A stretch of DNA of 64,000 nt. Origin: Phallusia mammillata. Taxonomy: Eukaryota > Chordata > Ascidiacea > Phlebobranchia > Ascidiidae. The translations under genes and the position numbers were made by a program. Location of the stretch: contig QLIY01000369.1 in NCBI GenBank assembly GCA_003260075.1, forward strand, positions 80,686 to 144,685. The letters are read 5' to 3'. Below, piece by piece: positions 62,461-64,000 of the stretch. The notes under the pieces are model-generated. The model made no database searches. It was not told the origin of the DNA and saw only the letters and a program-made list of their open reading frames with translations. The stretch's first letter is position 1. Each line of letters begins with the position of its first letter.

Positions 62461-64000
62461 GTAAGACGTTCGTTGCTTAGAAACCTTAGAACTTGGCTTG
62501 AACTAAAATCTAACATAACTAACTTTGCCTTGAGCTGATTGCTTTTCTGCAATTAAATTATTAGTTGTTTTTTTTGTGTGTTTTGACACTTTATCAGTCA
62601 AACTGTATGGAAAAATTGATTTTCAATTCGGTGATTCGGTGATTTTTTTGTCCAAACTACAGCTGAAAAACTACAGGCAATGAATGTAATTAAATATCCG
62701 TTTTATGCAAATGTAAACTGAAACAGGCTTTTTACAAGTTAAACAAGCACCTAAACTCTGGTACTCATAGCTTAACTTGTACAATTGCCCCCAATGTATG
62801 ACAGCCACTAAACATATGAACAACTGTTATCAAATTTTTACAATCTTACAATTTTTGTTTCGGAAAAGCTACTGTTGTGTTAAGTGATTAAGTATGGACA
62901 AAGTGCTTAGTTCTTGCTTTGTAACTTCATCAGACACAGTCGAATCCGGATAATTGCAAAACCTATTGGCCAAGCCTTATTATGCAACTAACCGCTTAGT
63001 GCGATTAATCAGACGATTTTCTTAACGCATGGCCACGGTTGGGATTTACGATCGCTATGCAATTAAATAAATTATGCAAATAACCGGATTCTTCTGTACA
63101 TAAGAATGAGAAAAAAAGCTTAGCCCAATGAAAGGTGATGATAATAAAAACCTCACCTTAAGATTTAACAAATGCCTCTCGTCTGTATTAAAATGATTGT
63201 AAATGCCTGTACTCTGCACTTCACAAATGTTTAACACAGCACTCTTCACATTTATTACACACACCATTCATAATCTGCACTCTTTTATTTTCTTCACATG
63301 CAACTATTTGCTTTTTGACTTAATGAGTCAAAAACGACTTTTAGTTGGGGGGGGGGATTTTCTCACGTGCAACTATTTGCTTTTTGACTTAATGAGTCAA
63401 AAACGACTTTTAGTTTTTTCTTTTCTTGGCGACAAACTTTATTAATTCGAATTTGTTAATTATGACGTCATCGCTAAAGGATGTGATGAAACGACAGCAA
63501 ATTTACAGCGATGACGTAAGCAAGGCTGTGTGATCTCATATGACCTGTCTGTTTTGTCCATGATTTTGGAACTCCATTTTACGTCACAATACTTCATTGT
63601 TTTGAAACGCGATTGCCGCGAAATGGAACATTCCGTCGCGTTGTGTCAACACTTGGACGTGATTTTGCCAGGTTTAAACTCGGAAAAAGCATTAGTTTTT
63701 CCTTAGCAAAATTTACATTGGAAAATCGTTAGTTAATTTTCGATAGGTGGCGCAACGAGCATTTTAGCTATTTAAGGCGATATATCTCTAAAAATGCTTA
63801 CCTTTATGGCTATTAAGGTCAGGGTAAGGTAAGCATTCAAAATCCATCAAAACTAGCAATATAACTTAGTTTGTAATTTATTTTATTTTTTAACTTACAT
63901 CCTAATCCTACCCCTCTTCAGCTGCTAAAAAATCAACTATTTGTGCCACCTATTTAAAATTTGCTCATTGTGGGTCTGCTGTGAGGTATGGTGTTAGTTA
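62461..64000 (+). other. Intron 38 (partial), no exon found
   Basis: I looked for the conserved Cav3 continuation (Cys-bearing loop, then an IVS6 such as SFVLTAQFVLVNVVIA) on the + strand and did not find it. Contains one G-run duplication (63287-63415). The rest is AT-rich with nothing recognisable. Confidence 0.7.
63287..63415. other. Duplicated ~58 bp around a 10-G run (63347-63356)
   Basis: gcaactatttgctttttgac on both sides; ttcacatgc in one, ctcacgtgc in the other. Confidence 0.87.

Overview
The window is a 64 kb piece of animal genomic DNA carrying one large gene on the + strand: the pore-forming alpha-1 subunit of a T-type (low-voltage-activated, Cav3 / CACNA1G-H-I class) calcium channel. 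I can place 38 coding exons from 12057 to 62460. All splice phases agree from exon to exon, and together they give about 1,913 codons. They run from a short N-terminal exon to the selectivity filter of domain IV. The last domain IV segment (S6) and the C-terminal tail lie beyond the window. Short introns, a single Cav3-like gene, abundant hAT-type miniature elements, tRNA-like SINEs and percent-level differences between allelic copies suggest an invertebrate chordate of the sea-squirt (Ciona-like) type. That placement is inference; the channel identity is not.

Layout: 1-12056 is upstream DNA with no convincing gene, holding hAT-like miniature elements, a nested TA-flanked element and a perfect 43-bp inverted repeat. 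Exon 1 (12057-12109) is followed by a 13.3 kb first intron full of repeats. Exons 2-10 (25450-41448) encode the N terminus and domain I; the intron between exons 2 and 3 is a textbook AT-AC U12-type intron. Exons 10-13 give the gating-brake region and the I-II linker with a histidine run. Exons 14-18 are domain II, 19-25 the II-III linker, 26-32 domain III, 33-34 the III-IV linker and IVS1, and 35-38 domain IV to its P-loop. The four filter residues are E, E, D, D, as expected for Cav3.

The other dominant feature is an assembly signature. About 37 runs of C or G, mostly 10-11 bases long, interrupt the sequence, usually between two near-identical copies of the same stretch. Every run left of 35.8 kb is C and every run right of 44.0 kb is G. 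I read these as scaffold gap placeholders between unmerged, overlapping allelic contigs, with the left part reverse-complemented. They break exons 6, 18 and 25 and create false partial exon copies. A 2.35 kb duplication joined by a single N repeats exon 7. All nine coding differences I found between the paired copies are synonymous, as expected for two alleles. Anyone annotating this locus must collapse these copies first.

Mobile DNA is rich: at least ten hAT-type MITEs, most with 8-bp target duplications, include a multiply nested stack (21896-22934) and a two-level nest (38026-39092).
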